Notes: generated by a model from the letters alone, not told the origin. DNA of 64,000 bases from Melioribacter roseus (GCA_020724265.1 DYHH01000005.1:1-64000), one strand, 5' to 3'. Shown: positions 33,826 to 43,605, numbered from the stretch's first letter. Made by a program: numbers and translations.

Positions 33826-36044
33826 ATAGACACCTTCAATGTAGCAGTTGGAAGAAACGGAAGCATATTTACCCGTTCACCTGTATCCCGCTTGAAGTAA
33901 AATATATTCTCGCGGTCATAAACGTTTATCAAACTCAAGTCGAGTTCCATTTTAATAAAAGTAAAATCAAATTTTTTGGATAGTGTAAAATCGAGTCTGT
34001 GATAGACCGGTAACCTTTCAATATTTTTATCCCCTAATATTGTATAGGGATTAAAAATATAATTACCGGGATTAACGTCAAAGAAATTACCGGTTTGATA
34101 CTTATCATAAAATCCGATCATTGGCGTGAAAGGGAGTCCCGAACTATAAGACCAAATAGCATTTGCACTCCATCCGGCTCCAATATTATACTCGATACCG
34201 AAATTAAAAGAATGTCTCGAATCGAATTTGGGATAAAATAACCAGCCTTCTACTTCTTTATAAGCCCAACTAAGCGAATAAGAAGTATTTATTTTAAATC
34301 TATTATAAGAGTAATTAATAATAAATTCCGAACCGTAAGCTTCGCCGTTTCCATTAACGAGGTCAGGATCGGAATCAAAAACTTTTTTCTCGTTAATAGC
34401 AGCAAGGTTTTCAATCTTTTTATAGTAGGCTTCGTATTTAAATAGAAAATTTTCAGCTAAGAACCAATCAGTTCCGAAGGTAAGATGTAATGCTCTTGAC
34501 GGTTTTAAATAATCAGGCAATATAGTCCAGGGTTCAAATAAAGAAATGACTTCATTCTCATCGGATATAGTAGCAACTTCTTGTTGATACAAACCGGCAG
34601 CGCCTTTTAGAGTTAAGAATGGAAAAAGTCTGTAAGTCATACTAATACGTGGTTCGGGATATAACCCTCCCCCTTCGGTTAATCCGGCAAGGTTGAATCT
34701 TGTTCCGATGTCCACGCCGAAATCTTCAAATCTTAGGAATTTGTATTTAAGATAGAGACTAAAATTACCGGAGAATTCTTCAATATCGGATACGGCACCT
34801 TGACTATTTGATTGAACGAGTTTTGTGTTCAACAACTTAATCTCAAGTCCTAAACCTAATTCATCTTTTGAAGGCCAAACATAATTTAGGTCGAAGCTTA
34901 AATTCATATCTTCTACTGTATTTGTCCTCGGTTTGAATTCCGATTCATTAGGGATTACTTTTCCTTCGAATTTGCTAAGACTAACACCAAAACGCGAGAA
35001 CAGCGGCATATCATAAATTTGTATCCATTCAAATCCGATTAGGTTGTTGCTCCATTTATAATCTTCGGATAAAGGATCATCATCTTCAAGATTATCGCCA
35101 CTAAGGAAACCAAAAATATAGAATCGTCCGTTTTTAATAATGTTATCATCGGAATAGTTCAGCTTAAATGAAGCATCATAAAAATCAATCGGTACACTTT
35201 GTTCATTTAAAAACTTTTTAAGAATATCATTTGAGAAACTTTTTCTCCCGGTAAGAATAAATGAACCGTTGGGAATCGGACCTTCAACCAACAATTTATT
35301 TGTTAGAAAACTTGCACTTGCAGAAGCACTAAATTGATTTCGATTTCCGTCTTTCGAAATGATACTTAAGACAGATGAAAGTCTACTACCATGTTCGGAA
35401 GTAAATCCTCCTTTATAAAACTCGACACTGTTAATCATTTCAGGATCGATAACACTAAATAAACCAAGTGCATGGAAAGGATTATAAATTGTAATGCCAT
35501 TAAGCTTAACTAAATTTTGATCGCTTGTTCCGCCTCTAACGTAATATTTAGCAGACACATCGCCGGTAGTTCTAACGCCGGAGACATACTGCAATGAGCG
35601 AAGTACGTCAGTCTCAACGCCTTTTGGCAAAGCTTGCAGCGTTTTTACCGAAATTCTTTCTAATCCAATATCGGTTTGATTTTTCTGTATAATTCTTTCA
35701 CCGATTTTTTCAATTGAGCCAAGTTCAACACCTTCGGGTGAAAGAGTGATATCTAATTGAGTTAGTTTATTAGGAGCTATAAATACTTTTACATATTTAG
35801 TTTGGTAACCGACAAATGATACTTGTAAAAGATATTCTTTATTTGCCGGTATTCGATTGATAAGATATAGACCGCGCTCATCGGTCGAAGCCCCGGTTTG
35901 CAGCTCATCTATATAAACATTAGCATATGGAAGAAACTCGCCGCTATTTGAATCGGATACGATTCCTCTTAATCGACCGGTTTCTTGTGCTGATATTGAT
36001 AAGCATAGAAATGCAAAAAAGATTAAATACGGAAAAACTCTCAT
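33822..36044 (-). CDS. TonB-dependent receptor with carboxypeptidase-like N-terminal domain (copy 1)
   Basis: A 740-residue outer-membrane transporter. After the signal peptide (ending SISAQ) is a CarboxypepD_reg-like domain (LRGIVSDSNSGEFLPYANVY), then the plug (SLQYVSGVRTTGDVSAKYYV and RGGTSDQNLVKLNGI) and the barrel. It ends with VNMLPFLPTATLKVSI, a terminal barrel strand. It shares long stretches with the receptor at 37151, so the pair arose by tandem duplication. The substrate is unknown; the DUF4249 partner suggests a macromolecule or metal complex. Confidence 0.85.
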   Translation of the reverse strand: MRVFPYLIFFAFLCLSISAQETGRLRGIVSDSNSGEFLPYANVYIDELQTGASTDERGLYLINRIPANKEYLLQVSFVGYQTKYVKVFIAPNKLTQLDITLSPEGVELGSIEKIGERIIQKNQTDIGLERISVKTLQALPKGVETDVLRSLQYVSGVRTTGDVSAKYYVRGGTSDQNLVKLNGITIYNPFHALGLFSVIDPEMINSVEFYKGGFTSEHGSRLSSVLSIISKDGNRNQFSASASASFLTNKLLVEGPIPNGSFILTGRKSFSNDILKKFLNEQSVPIDFYDASFKLNYSDDNIIKNGRFYIFGFLSGDNLEDDDPLSEDYKWSNNLIGFEWIQIYDMPLFSRFGVSLSKFEGKVIPNESEFKPRTNTVEDMNLSFDLNYVWPSKDELGLGLEIKLLNTKLVQSNSQGAVSDIEEFSGNFSLYLKYKFLRFEDFGVDIGTRFNLAGLTEGGGLYPEPRISMTYRLFPFLTLKGAAGLYQQEVATISDENEVISLFEPWTILPDYLKPSRALHLTFGTDWFLAENFLFKYEAYYKKIENLAAINEKKVFDSDPDLVNGNGEAYGSEFIINYSYNRFKINTSYSLSWAYKEVEGWLFYPKFDSRHSFNFGIEYNIGAGWSANAIWSYSSGLPFTPMIGFYDKYQTGNFFDVNPGNYIFNPYTILGDKNIERLPVYHRLDFTLSKKFDFTFIKMELDLSLINVYDRENIFYFKRDTGERVNMLPFLPTATLKVSI

Positions 36045-36182
36045 GATTAAAAACCATAAGGAAAGCAGTAACCTTACTTCCCCCCAATTAATTTGAATAA
36101 AACACCGCTTAAAATAATAAATTGAGCAAAAACATTCACAAAATTTTTAAATAATTGCTTCGGAAAATTATTTCTTATATCA

Positions 36183-37154
36183 TTAGTTCTTTACACTGTA
36201 ACCAAATCGTCTAATAAATGAATCCGAAATACTAATAGTAAATTTTCTTTCCATCATAGCACCGACAATACCGAAACCACCTTCAACATTACTGAATAAA
36301 GTCTGATCAAATCTAACCGAATAAATATTTTGCGTAACTCCGGCAAAGTAGTATGCAGCAAGGTTTGGGTCTAACGCTACAATTTCAAATTCAGCTTTAT
36401 TTGTGATGAAAATATTTTTCTTATCCGTAATATCATCCCCAATGCTTCTCATCGTCTCTTCAAATAATTCTAGAGGATAGCTTGTACTAATTTGTCTTGT
36501 AAGAGAAGGATATATAAGATTATCATCGGAAGTATTCGTTTTTTTTATCGGTACTTCTACATAATTTACAACCTGTTCATTTCCCGAATTAATTTCGTAT
36601 TTAATTCTTAATCTAAATTTATAGTATTGAAAATAAACCCTACTTCGCGGGAACCAATGCACACTTATAAAATCGGGATGAAAATCAGACGGAATAATTT
36701 GATCTGATTGCCCTCTGTCAATCTCAAATAAAATAGGAACTCTTGCTGCAGCTTTGAGAATATTGCCGTCGGGTAAAACAGCTTTAATAATTATATCCTC
36801 CTGATCGCGTATTGGTTTAAAGTTTTTTAGATAATAATATTTTAACGGACCTTCAAACCGTTGATCGTGAAACGGGATAAGCACCGTATCTCTGAATTTA
36901 TATTCTTGATCAAGATAAGTTAAAGTAATATCAGCCCCATCAACAAAAGGATTGAGCGAATCACTTTCTGGATTAAAACCTTGCACATCAAAAGTTTTAT
37001 GAAGAGACGCAAATTGCAAATCATCATTTACTCTAATTATACTGTTCAAAATATATGCTTCGAGCAATTCGTCTTTGGGACTAAAGTTTTCTTCACACGT
37101 ATTCAAAAACAGTAATGAAGAAAAAGCAAATATATAGAGTAAATATTTTTTCAA
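36183..37154 (-). CDS. DUF4249 lipoprotein, partner of a TonB-dependent receptor (copy 2)
   Basis: A 323-residue lipoprotein (lipobox LNTC, then EENFSPKDELLEAY), clearly paralogous to the 32863 protein: the FDVQGFNPESDSLNPFVDGA region matches YDVEGYDPSVHQENPAYFGA, and NVEGGFGIVGAMMERKF matches its C-terminus. Its start overlaps the receptor stop codon at 37151. It is separated from the copy-1 receptor by 138 bases that contain no gene. Confidence 0.8.
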   Translation of the reverse strand: MKKYLLYIFAFSSLLFLNTCEENFSPKDELLEAYILNSIIRVNDDLQFASLHKTFDVQGFNPESDSLNPFVDGADITLTYLDQEYKFRDTVLIPFHDQRFEGPLKYYYLKNFKPIRDQEDIIIKAVLPDGNILKAAARVPILFEIDRGQSDQIIPSDFHPDFISVHWFPRSRVYFQYYKFRLRIKYEINSGNEQVVNYVEVPIKKTNTSDDNLIYPSLTRQISTSYPLELFEETMRSIGDDITDKKNIFITNKAEFEIVALDPNLAAYYFAGVTQNIYSVRFDQTLFSNVEGGFGIVGAMMERKFTISISDSFIRRFGYSVKN

Positions 37155-39409
37155 AATTTCACCTTTACAGATGCGGTTGGCAAAAACGGAAGCATATTAA
37201 CTTTTTCGCCGGTATCGCGTTTGAAGTAAAAAATATTTTTTCTGTCATAAACATTAATAATACTCGCCGATAATTCTAAAGTAGCAAAATTAAAATGAAT
37301 GATTTTAGAAAGAGCAATATCCAACCTATGATAATCCGGCATTCTCTTAATATTTCTTTCTCCTAAAATTGTATAGATTGAATATTTATCGAATGCAGGA
37401 TCGTAATCAAAAAAGTCGGATAGTTCATATCTATCAAAATAACCACGGAGAGGTGTAAACGGGAAACCCGAATTATAAGCCCATGAAATTCCAGCTTCCC
37501 AGTTATCCCCTAATATGTAGTTGAATGCAAAATTTACATTATGTCTTGAATCATACTTTGGTGAGAATTCAAAATCATCTACTTTTTTGAATGCCCAGCT
37601 GAGTGTATATGATGCTTTGAAACTAAACCGGTTAGTTTCAAATGTAAGTGAATTCTCTATGCCATAAGCTCTGCCATCACCATTTATTAAAGCAGGGTCA
37701 TCGGGGAAAATTTTCTTTTCATTAATAACAGCGAGATTCTTAATTGTTCTATAATACACTTCAACAGAAACGCTTGACGATGGAAGATAAAAATACTCAG
37801 CACCTAATGATAAATTTATTGACTTAGTAGCTTCAAGATAATCGGGATAGATAGTCCACGGATCGAATAAAGAAATGACTTCATTTTCATCTGTGATTGT
37901 TGCAATTTCCTGTCTATAACTTCCGGCAGAAGCTTTTAGAATTAGAGTTTTTGATGGCTGCCAGAAACCTTTAACTCTCGGTTCTATTGAGAAGCCACCC
38001 TTTAAGCTTAGTCCTGTCATATACATTCTCAGACCGGCATCAATACCGAAGTGGTCAAATTGAAGCAACTCGTAATTAGAATATAAAACATAGCTTCCAC
38101 CGAAGTCACTCAATTCAACTAATGAAGAATTTTCGTTCTCCTGTTCCAATTCGGTTTTGACCGTTTTGAACTCAAGTCCTACTGTAAATTGATCATTATT
38201 TTCGCGGACAAGAGAAAACTCTGCATCGAATGTAAAGTCCTTCAGACTATTAAAGCGAGGTTTTACATCAGTATCGTTTGGGATTACCTCTCCTTTGAAG
38301 TTACTGTAACTGAACTGGAAGCGAGAGAAGAAAGGTTTATCGTATATCTGAACCCATTCAAAACTAAGTAAATCGTTTCCCCATTTAAAATCATCGGAAC
38401 GAGGTTTCGGGTCGTCAAAATTATCACCGCTGAAGAATCCGAAGACAGTAAATCTTCCGTTCTTCAAAAAATTTTGATCGGTATAATTTGCTTTGAATGA
38501 AAAATCATAAAAATCTATTGGTACATCATCGTCGTTAAGAAAATTTTTTAATATGGAAGTCGAATAACTTTTTCTGCCGGTTAAAATGAACGAACCGAAT
38601 TTATACGGACCTTCAATTAATAATTTACCTGTCATTAGATTTGCTGAAGCGGTACTGCTAAATTTATTTCTATTACCGTCTTTTGTTGCAACTTTCATTA
38701 TTGAAGAAATTCTACCACCGTACTTTGCCGGGAATTCTCCTTTATGAAATTCAATACTATTTACCATATCGGCATCAACAACACTGAATAGACCGAGTGC
38801 ATGAAACGGATTATAAAGTGAAACACCATTCAGCTTGACCAAATTTTGGTCTCCAGTCCCGCCGCGCACATAATATTTTGCCGATATATCTCCAGTCGAC
38901 GTAACACCCGGAATTGTTTTTAATAGACGAAGTACGTCAGGTTCAACGGTTTGCGGTTTAGAGTAAATATCTTTTAAAGTTATTCTTTCGATGCCGATAT
39001 TAAATTGATCTTGCTTTGTAATACGCTGACCGATTTTTTCAACTTCTTGAAATTCAAGACTGGACGGGACTAATTGAACATTCAACTCAGTAATTTTATT
39101 TGGAGATATTCGAACATCTATTGTTTTTGATTTATACCCGATAAAAGAAAAAGTAACCGTATAATTTTGGTTAGCAGGAATTTTATTTATGAAATAATAT
39201 CCTCTTTGATCGGTTGAAGCACCAAGTTCAATCTCACTCAAATATACATTACATGTTAGTAAAGCTTCACCGCTGGTAGAATCTGTAACGAATCCTCTCA
39301 AACTGCCCCATTGTTGAGAATAAACTAACGTTGTAAATGAAAGCAAAAGAAATAGTGAAATCTTAATATTGATTCTAAAACATAAGTTATGAAAAGAAAG
39401 ACTCATCAA
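37151..39409 (-). CDS. TonB-dependent receptor with carboxypeptidase-like N-terminal domain (copy 2)
   Basis: A 752-residue receptor with the same order as copy 1: signal peptide, a CarboxypepD_reg-like repeat (LRGFVTDSTSGEALLTCNVY), a plug (SVTSTGDISAKYYV and RGGTGDQNLVKLNGVSLYNP) and a barrel ending VNMLPFLPTASVKVKF. The first 20 or so residues before the hydrophobic core (NIKISLFLLLSFTTLVYSQ) may be an overlong start. Conservation of both members of each pair suggests duplication of a two-gene unit, perhaps followed by divergence in ligand. Confidence 0.85.
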   Translation of the reverse strand: MMSLSFHNLCFRINIKISLFLLLSFTTLVYSQQWGSLRGFVTDSTSGEALLTCNVYLSEIELGASTDQRGYYFINKIPANQNYTVTFSFIGYKSKTIDVRISPNKITELNVQLVPSSLEFQEVEKIGQRITKQDQFNIGIERITLKDIYSKPQTVEPDVLRLLKTIPGVTSTGDISAKYYVRGGTGDQNLVKLNGVSLYNPFHALGLFSVVDADMVNSIEFHKGEFPAKYGGRISSIMKVATKDGNRNKFSSTASANLMTGKLLIEGPYKFGSFILTGRKSYSTSILKNFLNDDDVPIDFYDFSFKANYTDQNFLKNGRFTVFGFFSGDNFDDPKPRSDDFKWGNDLLSFEWVQIYDKPFFSRFQFSYSNFKGEVIPNDTDVKPRFNSLKDFTFDAEFSLVRENNDQFTVGLEFKTVKTELEQENENSSLVELSDFGGSYVLYSNYELLQFDHFGIDAGLRMYMTGLSLKGGFSIEPRVKGFWQPSKTLILKASAGSYRQEIATITDENEVISLFDPWTIYPDYLEATKSINLSLGAEYFYLPSSSVSVEVYYRTIKNLAVINEKKIFPDDPALINGDGRAYGIENSLTFETNRFSFKASYTLSWAFKKVDDFEFSPKYDSRHNVNFAFNYILGDNWEAGISWAYNSGFPFTPLRGYFDRYELSDFFDYDPAFDKYSIYTILGERNIKRMPDYHRLDIALSKIIHFNFATLELSASIINVYDRKNIFYFKRDTGEKVNMLPFLPTASVKVKF

Positions 39410-39629
39410 GGATATATCCTACAAAAATAATCTTCATTACGTTTGTGCTTATTAAAATAGATATATTTTTTATAAAATATTGTTATGCTGTTTTACTATA
39501 GCTTGCAATTATAATACAAATAATGAAACACCTACGGAGAATCTAAATCCTAAAATCTAATACGTTAGCAAACGGATGAAATCCTAGACAAATAAGAAGC
39601 ACAAAACTCCAAATAATAAACAAACTCAA

Positions 39630-39890
39630 GTTGACCGTCTAAATCATCGGGAAGAAAAGAAACCGTTGAAACGGTTATAGTAAATTGTTATTCGCTTTAT
39701 TAAGAGGCTGTATCAAAAGTAAATTTCAAATAAATAATCTGTGGAAATCAGTTTAAATCTGCGGTATCAGTGTTCCAATTCTATAAAAAATTTTACTTTT
39801 AATACAGCCTCTTAATGAGAAAAAAGTAAAGGTTTCGAACCGTTTTAACGGTTTATAAATGTAAGTGGTCAACCTGAATAAACTAATTAG
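39630..39890. repeat. Outer palindromic repeat interrupted by a MITE
   Basis: AAACCGTTGAAACGGTT (about 39659-39676) and AACCGTTTTAACGGTTT (about 39840-39856) are each near-perfect palindromes. They are flanked by CAAGTTGACC on the left and GGTCAACCTG on the right, so the outer part is itself an inverted repeat. Its centre is occupied by the element at 39700-39815. The surrounding 39410-40033 holds no gene; the rest is AT-rich and nothing else stands out. Confidence 0.55.
39700..39815. mobile_element. MITE-like element with 22-bp terminal inverted repeats
   Basis: TTAAGAGGCTGTATCAAAAG at the left and CTTTTAATACAGCCTCTTAA at the right are near-perfect inverted repeats (one unpaired base). They enclose about 70 bases without coding capacity, in which AATCTGTG and AATCTGCGG recur. 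The GAGGCTGT...CAAAAG ends resemble those of IS5/IS1182-type insertion sequences, but no transposase is present in the window. It sits at the centre of a palindromic repeat. Confidence 0.7.
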
Positions 39891-40033
39891 AGTCTGTTTG
39901 GTGTTTTTGAATTTATTGTTTACAATTTGTTTAGAAATTAGAGCTTTGATATTATTATTTCCCCCGCAGCACTGAAAATCAGACATATAGCATTACCATC
40001 TTTTTATTCTATAAGCATCTAACTTCTACAATA

Positions 40034-41926
40034 TTAATCTTCCAAAGTAGATAAGTTACCCGGATCTTCACCCATTGCTTTAGCTTTAAGAACTCGTCTC
40101 ATAATTTTTCCCGATCGAGTTTTCGGTAACGAATCAACAAATTCTATTTGTTCTGGTTTGGCAATCGGACCGACTTCATGAGCAACATGCTGACGTAATT
40201 CTTCGACTAATGTACTGTTGCCGGTCAAACCCGCTCTTAAAATTACATAAGCATAAATTGCATTTCCTTTTACTTCGTGTGGGACTCCAATTGCTGCAGC
40301 TTCGGCAACTGCACTGTGACTCACTAATGCACTTTCGATTTCGGCTGTGCCAAGTCTATAACCGGAAACTTTGATAACATCATCAACTCTTCCGATAACC
40401 CAGAAGTAACCATCTTTATCTTTTCTTGCACTATCGCCTGTCATATACATACCTTTATACTTTCTCCAATATTGAGTTACATATCTTTCATCATCGCCAT
40501 AAATTGTTCTTATCATAGCAGGCCAAGGTGTTTTAATTACAAGATAACCCTCTTCATTCGGTTTGACCGGTTTACCTTTTTCATCAACTACATCCATTTC
40601 AATTCCGGGGAATGGTTTTGTCCCGGAACCGGGTTTAAGCGGGACACAAGGCATCGGGGTAATCATAAACATACCGGTTTCGGTCTGCCACCATGTATCC
40701 ATGATCGGACAATTGCCGTTACCGACAACTGAGTGATACCATTTCCATGCTTCTGGATTAATAGGTTCGCCAACGGAACCGAGTAATCTTAATGAAGAAA
40801 GATCATGACGTTTAACCCATGCTTCACCGAAACGCATTAATCCTCTTATTGCTGTTGGTGCCGTGTATAAAATGTTAATACCGTAATTCTCAATCATCTT
40901 CCACCAACGATTCGGATAAGGATAATTCGGAGCACCTTCATACATAAAAGATGTAGCGCCATTGAGCAATGGACCGTAAACTATATAACTATGACCGGTA
41001 ATCCATCCGGGATCGGCAGCGCACCAATATCTATCTTGTTCTTGAATATCAAACACATATTTGAGAGTAGTGTAAGTCCCGACCATATATCCGCCATGCG
41101 TATGGAGAATTGCTTTCGGCTTACCTGTTGTACCGGATGTATATAAAATAAACAGCGGATCTTCCGAATCCATTTTTTCTAACGCACATTGATTTGATGC
41201 GATTGGAAGTTCTCTTAATTCGTGATACCACATATCACGACCAAATTCCATATTTATTTCCTGTCCCGTTCGTTTAACGACAATAACATGTTCAATGCCG
41301 CCGGCACGTTGGAGCGCTTCATCTGCAATTTGTTTTAGCGGAACGATCTTCCCTCTTTGATATGCGCCATCGGCAACAATAAGAACTTTTGATTTACTGT
41401 CTTCAATTCTTTCATGAAGAGCTTCAACAGAAAAGCCGCCGTAAACAACCGAGTGAATTGCACCGATGCGGGCACAAGCTAACATTGCTATCATTATCTC
41501 GGGAATTCTTCCCATATAAATTGTTACACGGTCACCTTTTTCAACTCCCATACTTTTTAAGATGTTGGCAAACTTGCATGTCTCTCTGTGCAACCGGAAA
41601 TACGACATTGCTTCAAAGTCGCCGTTCTCCCCTTCCCATACTAATGCAATTTTATTTCTTCGGTGTGTTTGAACATGAACATCCAAACAGTTATAAGATA
41701 TATTTGTCTTTGCACCGGTGAACCATTTGTAGAAAGGTTTCTTTCGATCATCAATTACTCTATCCCATTTTTTGAACCAATGTAGTTCTTCAGCTCTATC
41801 CGACCAAAACTTTGCATAATCGGTGTTTGCCTGTTTGTTAAGTTTATCCCAATCTTTGATGTGTGCATTTTCGATTACTTCTTTCGGTGGGTAGAATACT
41901 TCACCCTGCAGTTTTTTCTTTGCCAT
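40034..41926 (-). CDS. acs: Acetyl-CoA synthetase (AMP-forming)
   Basis: A 630-residue enzyme activating acetate to acetyl-CoA. Start chosen at the ATG at 41926, behind a strong AAGGAGGAATTG site (a TTG just upstream is rejected). The adenylate-forming motifs are complete: YTSGTTGKPKAILHTHGG (P-loop-like), WWQTETG, YWCAADPGWITGH, MTGDSARKDKDG, and a C-terminal Lys in SGKIMRRVL (target of acetylation in known Acs). It could recapture the acetate made by the citrate lyase encoded upstream in the window. Confidence 0.93.
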   Translation of the reverse strand: MAKKKLQGEVFYPPKEVIENAHIKDWDKLNKQANTDYAKFWSDRAEELHWFKKWDRVIDDRKKPFYKWFTGAKTNISYNCLDVHVQTHRRNKIALVWEGENGDFEAMSYFRLHRETCKFANILKSMGVEKGDRVTIYMGRIPEIMIAMLACARIGAIHSVVYGGFSVEALHERIEDSKSKVLIVADGAYQRGKIVPLKQIADEALQRAGGIEHVIVVKRTGQEINMEFGRDMWYHELRELPIASNQCALEKMDSEDPLFILYTSGTTGKPKAILHTHGGYMVGTYTTLKYVFDIQEQDRYWCAADPGWITGHSYIVYGPLLNGATSFMYEGAPNYPYPNRWWKMIENYGINILYTAPTAIRGLMRFGEAWVKRHDLSSLRLLGSVGEPINPEAWKWYHSVVGNGNCPIMDTWWQTETGMFMITPMPCVPLKPGSGTKPFPGIEMDVVDEKGKPVKPNEEGYLVIKTPWPAMIRTIYGDDERYVTQYWRKYKGMYMTGDSARKDKDGYFWVIGRVDDVIKVSGYRLGTAEIESALVSHSAVAEAAAIGVPHEVKGNAIYAYVILRAGLTGNSTLVEELRQHVAHEVGPIAKPEQIEFVDSLPKTRSGKIMRRVLKAKAMGEDPGNLSTLED

Positions 41927-42281
41927 CAATTCCTCCTTAAAATGAGACTAAGTGTGTGTTATTTTGAAATGAAATTAAAGTTTGTCGGGTTGAAATGCAA
42001 TGGGGAGGATGAGGGGGATAATGGAATATGGGAATATGGGGGTATATGGGTATATGGGGTATATGGGAATAGTGGAATGATGGAAAATTGAGAAACGAAT
42101 GATTGGATGATTGTTGAGTGGATGAAGGTGATAAAGGGATAATGGTATAATGGAATAGTGGAATAATGGAAAATTGGAATGATGGTATATTGAAAAAGAT
42201 GCAGTAAATTATATTGACACTTAAATATTTTTGATTTATTATGGAATATCAATTTAAGTAGATTTAATCGGGACTTCAACA
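41927..42281. other. Intergenic region with a C-depleted, G-quadruplex-prone tract
   Basis: Between acs and the integrase remnant, about 190 bases (42001-42190) have only one or two C on the plus strand. Inside, five G-runs (GGG at 42030, GGGGG at 42038, GGG at 42048, GGGG at 42056, GGG at 42065) are separated by AATAT or TATAT, fitting the G-quadruplex pattern. The rest is made of ATGG/GGAATA words. There is no gene. It lies upstream of both divergent genes. Confidence 0.6.
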
Positions 42282-42548
42282 TTGATTGAAAACCGAAATA
42301 GAGCTTCAGCAAAACCAAAACTGCTTGACCAAGCAAGATTCAAATTACATTCCGAGCGATACAGCCAAAAGACAATTAATAACAGATTTAATAAATATTC
42401 ACCTGTTGAATTTGCTGAGTATTGTTTGAAAGCAATTTATGAAATTAGAACTTTACAAGTATTTGTAAAACATGCTAGCTTAAATACTGCGATGATTTAT
42501 ACGCATGAGTTATATATTTTTTCTGGTGTAAGAAGTCCTCTGGACTAA
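42282..42548 (+). pseudogene. intI: Remnant of an integron integrase (IntI), middle deleted
   Basis: An 88-codon ORF made of the two ends of an IntI-type tyrosine recombinase. Residues 11-30 (KPKLLDQARFKLHSERYSQK) match the IntI N-terminus (KVLDQLRERIRYLHYSLRT). Residues 53-88 (EIRTLQVFVKHASLNTAMIYTH then GVRSPLD) match the IntI C-terminal end, including the nucleophile Tyr in MIYTH. About 230 residues between, with the catalytic Arg and His-x-x-Arg, are gone, so it is inactive. It points in the same direction as the array that follows, as in inverse integrons such as that of Treponema denticola. Confidence 0.8.
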
Positions 42549-42642
42549 CGCTGTGTTATTCCCGAAATATTTTCGTGAATAACGGAAATTTAAAATGTAA
42601 TTAAACCTGATTTAGCATCGGGATAAATATAGGTTAGTTGCT
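42546..42642 (+). other. attI-like region between integrase remnant and first cassette
   Basis: TAACGCTGTGTTATT starts at the stop codon of the IntI remnant and resembles the ATAAC-5 bases-GTTATA ends of the array repeats. Arms GTTATTC (42555-42561) and GAATAAC (42577-42583) form a hairpin. At 42634, GTTAGTTGC is a candidate core for the first cassette: its inverse, GCAGCTAAC (one mismatch), is found at 43604-43612, after the second ORF. The attI role is inference. Confidence 0.4.
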
Positions 42643-42662
42643 AATAAAAATTAGGAGTATGA

Positions 42663-43256
42663 ATGAATTTAAAGGAGAGGATTGAAGCTGCGATATCAAA
42701 TGGAGAAATACTTGAGATAAAATATTTTGGAGGAAGTACTCCTGGCAAGCAAAGAAGTATTGCTCCAGTTAAAATTGAAGGTAATAAATTAAAAGCTCGT
42801 TGCCTTGTGACAAATATTGTAAAAACATTCTCCCTCGATAAAATATCTTTTTCAGATGGGGAGGATGTATATGAAGCTTCAAAAAATGTCGTCGAGCAAT
42901 TAATTCGCCAATCATTTGAGAATATTGAGGACCTTTATATTAATTATAAACCTATCTTCGAGAAAAAGGGTTGGTTTGTTAAATTAGATAATTCGGAATC
43001 TCTTTCACTTCATTCTTACTTTAAAAATGGTAATCCTAAAAAATCATCTGATGTATCAATATTTTATGATGAGTTTTCTGAACAAATGATTTATGATTTA
43101 GAAAAAGAAGATTTTATAACAGAAAAAACTAAAAAGCAAAAACCTTGGTGCGTTATGGCAAAAGGCGAAACCACTAGAAATTATGCAAATCTTCATCATT
43201 GCATAGAAACCTTTATTGATTTTTCAGAAAAACTATCTCCAAACAATAATAGTTAA
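42663..43256 (+). CDS. Hypothetical protein with WYL-like N-terminal domain
   Basis: A 197-residue soluble protein. Residues 1-65 (RIEAAISNGEILEIKYFGG, RSIAPVKIEGNKLKARCLVT, TFSLDKIS) resemble a short WYL-type beta-barrel that binds ligand or nucleic acid; there is no HTH. The C-terminal half is unrecognised. First gene of the array, with the ribosome site TTAGGAGTATGA. It may share one cassette with the small gene after it. Confidence 0.6.
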   Translation: MNLKERIEAAISNGEILEIKYFGGSTPGKQRSIAPVKIEGNKLKARCLVTNIVKTFSLDKISFSDGEDVYEASKNVVEQLIRQSFENIEDLYINYKPIFEKKGWFVKLDNSESLSLHSYFKNGNPKKSSDVSIFYDEFSEQMIYDLEKEDFITEKTKKQKPWCVMAKGETTRNYANLHHCIETFIDFSEKLSPNNNS

Positions 43257-43272
43257 TAGTTCTTTTAATTTA

Positions 43273-43596
43273 TTGAGTACAAATGTGGAAAACATAATAC
43301 AAATTGGTGATCCTAAACTTTATACTCTTTTAAATCAAGATACAATTGAAGGTGTTAATGTAAAGTTGAATCCATTTGCTCAAAGTAGAGATTTTGGCAC
43401 TGGTGAAATAATCTTTACGGTTATTATCACAATTGCAACTGGAATACCAACCTCTATTGTTGCGAATTGGATTTATGATAAAATAAAAAAAACCAAATTA
43501 ACGCAAATAACTATAAATAGAAAAGTAATAGACGTTAAGGATAAATCATCTATTAAAATTATTGAGGAATCAATAAAAATAAACAGTGATAAATAA
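43273..43596 (+). CDS. Hypothetical small membrane protein
   Basis: Start taken at TTG 43273 (107 residues, STNVENIIQIG), 17 bases after the upstream stop; an ATG at 43216 would overlap that gene by 41 bases and cannot be excluded. One hydrophobic segment is visible (EIIFTVIITIATGIPTSIVA), then a lysine-rich, Ile-rich C-terminus. No family is recognised. Directly after its stop codon is the core AGCTAAC and the next attC-like repeat. Confidence 0.55.
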   Translation: MSTNVENIIQIGDPKLYTLLNQDTIEGVNVKLNPFAQSRDFGTGEIIFTVIITIATGIPTSIVANWIYDKIKKTKLTQITINRKVIDVKDKSSIKIIEESIKINSDK

Positions 43597-43605
43597 GAGA
43601 TGCAG

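Noticed and set aside
41927..42336. 125-codon minus-strand ORF through the C-poor tract and a 76-codon plus-strand ORF
   Set aside because: Translations are low-complexity (repeated PxSxIP or YG words) produced by the simple repeat.
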